The translations under genes and the position numbers were made by a program. A stretch of 64,000 bases of DNA from Hermodice carunculata (lineage: Eukaryota; Annelida; Polychaeta; Eunicida; Amphinomidae). Location of the stretch: positions 4,107,915-4,171,914 of the forward strand of contig OZ026619.1 in the NCBI GenBank assembly GCA_964020975.1, given 5' to 3'. Positions 61,851 through 64,000 of this stretch are shown in pieces; within the stretch, counting starts at the first letter, position 1; each line of letters begins with the position of its first letter. The notes under the pieces are model-generated. The model saw nothing but the letters and a program-made list of their open reading frames with translations. It was not told the origin of the DNA and ran no database searches.

Positions 61851-64000
61851 CATCTCAAATTAGAACAATCTGAGAAGAAACCTGCAAGGGCACTGGACAA
61901 ATGTGTCCATTAAACTACCAAGTAAACATATAGTACTGATATAGAAGAAGTTCAACACTAAAAAAAATATTGACCAAAATCAGGTGATATCTGTTGCCTA
62001 TAGCATGTCCTTGATACATATATACAGTATCACTGCAACGTGGATTAAGAGAAAGAGTGAAAGATGATGCAGCGGAAGACGGGGACATAAAATAATATGA
62101 AAAAATTTAAACAGAAACATCTCAAATTACAACAATCTGAGAAGAAACCTACATGGGCACAAGACAAATGTCTCAGTCTAAACAACATCAGAACTTTTAT
62201 GCTAACATAGACAGAATTAAAGATTCAGAAAAATATGGACCAAACTCTGGCAATATCTGCCAACTTGATAGCATGTTCTTGATACATATATACAGTATCA
62301 TTAGAGCATGGTTTAGAAAAACATTAAAGAATCAAAGAACAGATGAAAGGGCAACATTAATAATGTGACAAAAATAAAAAAAATCTCAAATTACACCAAT
62401 CTGAGTAAAAACCTTTCGAGACAGTAGATCAATGGGTCCATTTCACTACTCAGGGCATTTTAGTATGAGGTTACCTTCCAAATTCATTGTTCCGTTTGAC
62501 AGAAGAGAAAGATCAAGAATAATAAAATCGGTAAATACATAAGCTAAGATAGAAAGATTTAAAGACCAAGAACAATAATGACCAAAATCGCATATTATTT
62601 GCAAAGTTGATTCTATAGTTTTCATACATACATACAGTATCGTTACAAAATGCTTCAGAGAAAGGATGAAAAATGACATAGGTGATTGAGCCACAGGACA
62701 TTCACAAAAAATTTAAACAGAAACATCTCAAATTAGAACAATCCGAGAAGAAACCTGCAAGGGCACTGGACTAATGTGTCCATTAAACTACCAAGTAAAC
62801 ATATAGTACTAATATAGAAGAAGTTCAACACTAAAAAAAATATTGACCAAAATCAGGTGATATCTGTTGCCTATAGCATGTCCTTGATACATATATACAG
62901 TATCACAGCAACGTGGATTAAGAGAAAGAGTGAAAGATGACGCAGCGGAAGACGGGGACATAAAATAATATGAAAAAATTTAAACAGAAACATCTCAAAT
63001 TACAACAATCTGAGAAGAAACCTGCATGGCCACAAGACAAATATCTCAGTTAAAACAACATCAGAACTTTTACGCTAACATAGACAGAATTAAAGATTCA
63101 GAAAAATATGGACCAAAACTTTGGCAATATCTGCCAACTTGTTAGCATGTTCTTGATACATATATACAGTATCATTAGAACATGGTTTAGAAAAAGATTA
63201 AAGAATCAAAGAACAGATGAAAGGGCAACATTAATAATGTGACAAAAATAAAAAAAATCTCAAATTACACCAATTTGAGTAAAAACCTTTCGAGACAGTA
63301 GATCAATGGGTCCATTTCACTACTCAGGGCATTTTAGTATGAGGTTACCTGCACAATTAATTGTTCCGTTTGAAAGCAGAGAAAGATCAAGAAAATAAAA
63401 TCGGTACATATCTAAGCTAAAATAAAAAGATTTAAAGACCAAGAACAATAATGACCAAAATTGCATATTATTTGCAAAGTTGATTCTATAGTTTTCATAC
63501 ATACATACAGTATCGTTACAAAATGCTTCAGAGAAAGGATGAAAAATGACATAGGTGATTGAGCCACAAAAACATTCACAAAAAATTTAAACAGAAACAT
63601 CTCAAATTAGAACAATCTGAGAAGAAACCTACATGGGCACAAGACAAATGTCTCAGTTTTAACAACATCAGAACTTTTATGCTAACATAGACAGAATTAA
63701 AGATTCAGAAAAATATGGACCAAAACTCTGGCAATATCTGCCAACTTGATAGCATGTTCTTGATGCATATACACAGAATCATTAGAACATGGTTCAAAAA
63801 ATGATAATGGAATAAAAGTACAGATGAAAGGGCAACAATAAAAATGTGACAAAAATAAAAAAACATCTCAAATTACAGCAATCTGAGTAACATTCTATCG
63901 AGAGAGTAGATCAATAGGTCCATTTCACTACTCAGGGCATTTTAGTATGAGGTTTCCCGCACAATTAGTTGTTCCATTTGAAAGCTGAGAAAGATCAAGA
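61851..64000. repeat. Satellite higher-order block, 8 monomers (second copy, cut by window end)
   Basis: A repeat of the 56,870 block at a distance of 4,981 bases. The array runs off the end of the window, so its full size is unknown. Confidence 0.9.

Noticed and set aside
62400-62440. CENP-B box in the satellite (TTTCGAGACAGTAGATC)
   Set aside because: It matches the TTCGnnnnA half but lacks the CGGG part, so it is not a CENP-B box.
52217-63600. Repeated minus-strand ORFs of 60-93 codons (starting MFLFKFFVN...) in the satellite
   Set aside because: They recur once per long monomer because the DNA recurs. They are AT-rich hydrophobic frames without signal, splice or domain evidence, and differ in frame length between monomers.

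Overview
This window is animal nuclear DNA, most likely from a marine invertebrate. It shows spliced coding sequence with GT..AG introns, LINE and tRNA-derived SINE remains, MITE-like inverted repeats, long microsatellites and large satellite arrays. There are no bacterial operons, ribosome-binding sites or CRISPR arrays. The combination of an innexin/pannexin-like gene with rolling-circle elements carrying ~145 bp core repeats fits a mollusc, or possibly a cephalochordate or hemichordate. I cannot fix the species from sequence alone.

Positions 1-20,000 are gene-poor. They hold an L2/CR1-like LINE fragment split by an antisense tRNA-derived SINE (1.2-1.9 kb), a second LINE fragment (7.0-7.2 kb), several long trinucleotide and tetranucleotide repeats, and a dispersed family of non-autonomous Helitron/Helentron-like elements. 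That family has a hairpin near each end, a CTAG terminus, an internal (TTTC)n tract and ~145 bp tandem core repeats. The best copies are 12,768-14,256 on the plus strand and 18,480-19,619 on the minus strand. Several free-standing long hairpins also lie here (6.24, 9.98, 15.63 and 15.90 kb).

The one protein gene I can support lies at 20,095-23,847 (+). It has two exons and encodes about 379 residues with four membrane segments and two pairs of extracellular cysteines in the innexin/pannexin layout. Its 2.6 kb intron holds an (AT)n tract and a 213 bp MITE-like inverted repeat.

Positions 24,000-42,000 return to non-coding DNA: a 5'-truncated LINE with reverse transcriptase (30.6-31.9 kb), long trinucleotide arrays, a 16 x 39 bp minisatellite (33.7-34.4 kb), a regularly spaced run of six small hairpins (36.76-37.03 kb), a head-to-tail run of three Helentron-like copies (37.5-40.1 kb) and a 261 bp MITE (40.4 kb).

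From 42,073 to the window end the DNA is satellite. First comes a ~1.76 kb unit repeated 3.7 times (42,073-48,569). It joins directly to an AT-rich satellite of ~266 and ~343 bp monomers (48,570-64,000). From about 54.2 kb that satellite has a clear higher-order structure: a 9-monomer block of 2,624 bp alternates with an 8-monomer block of 2,357 bp, giving a 4,981 bp super-repeat. The short ORFs inside these arrays recur because the DNA recurs, and I do not regard them as genes.
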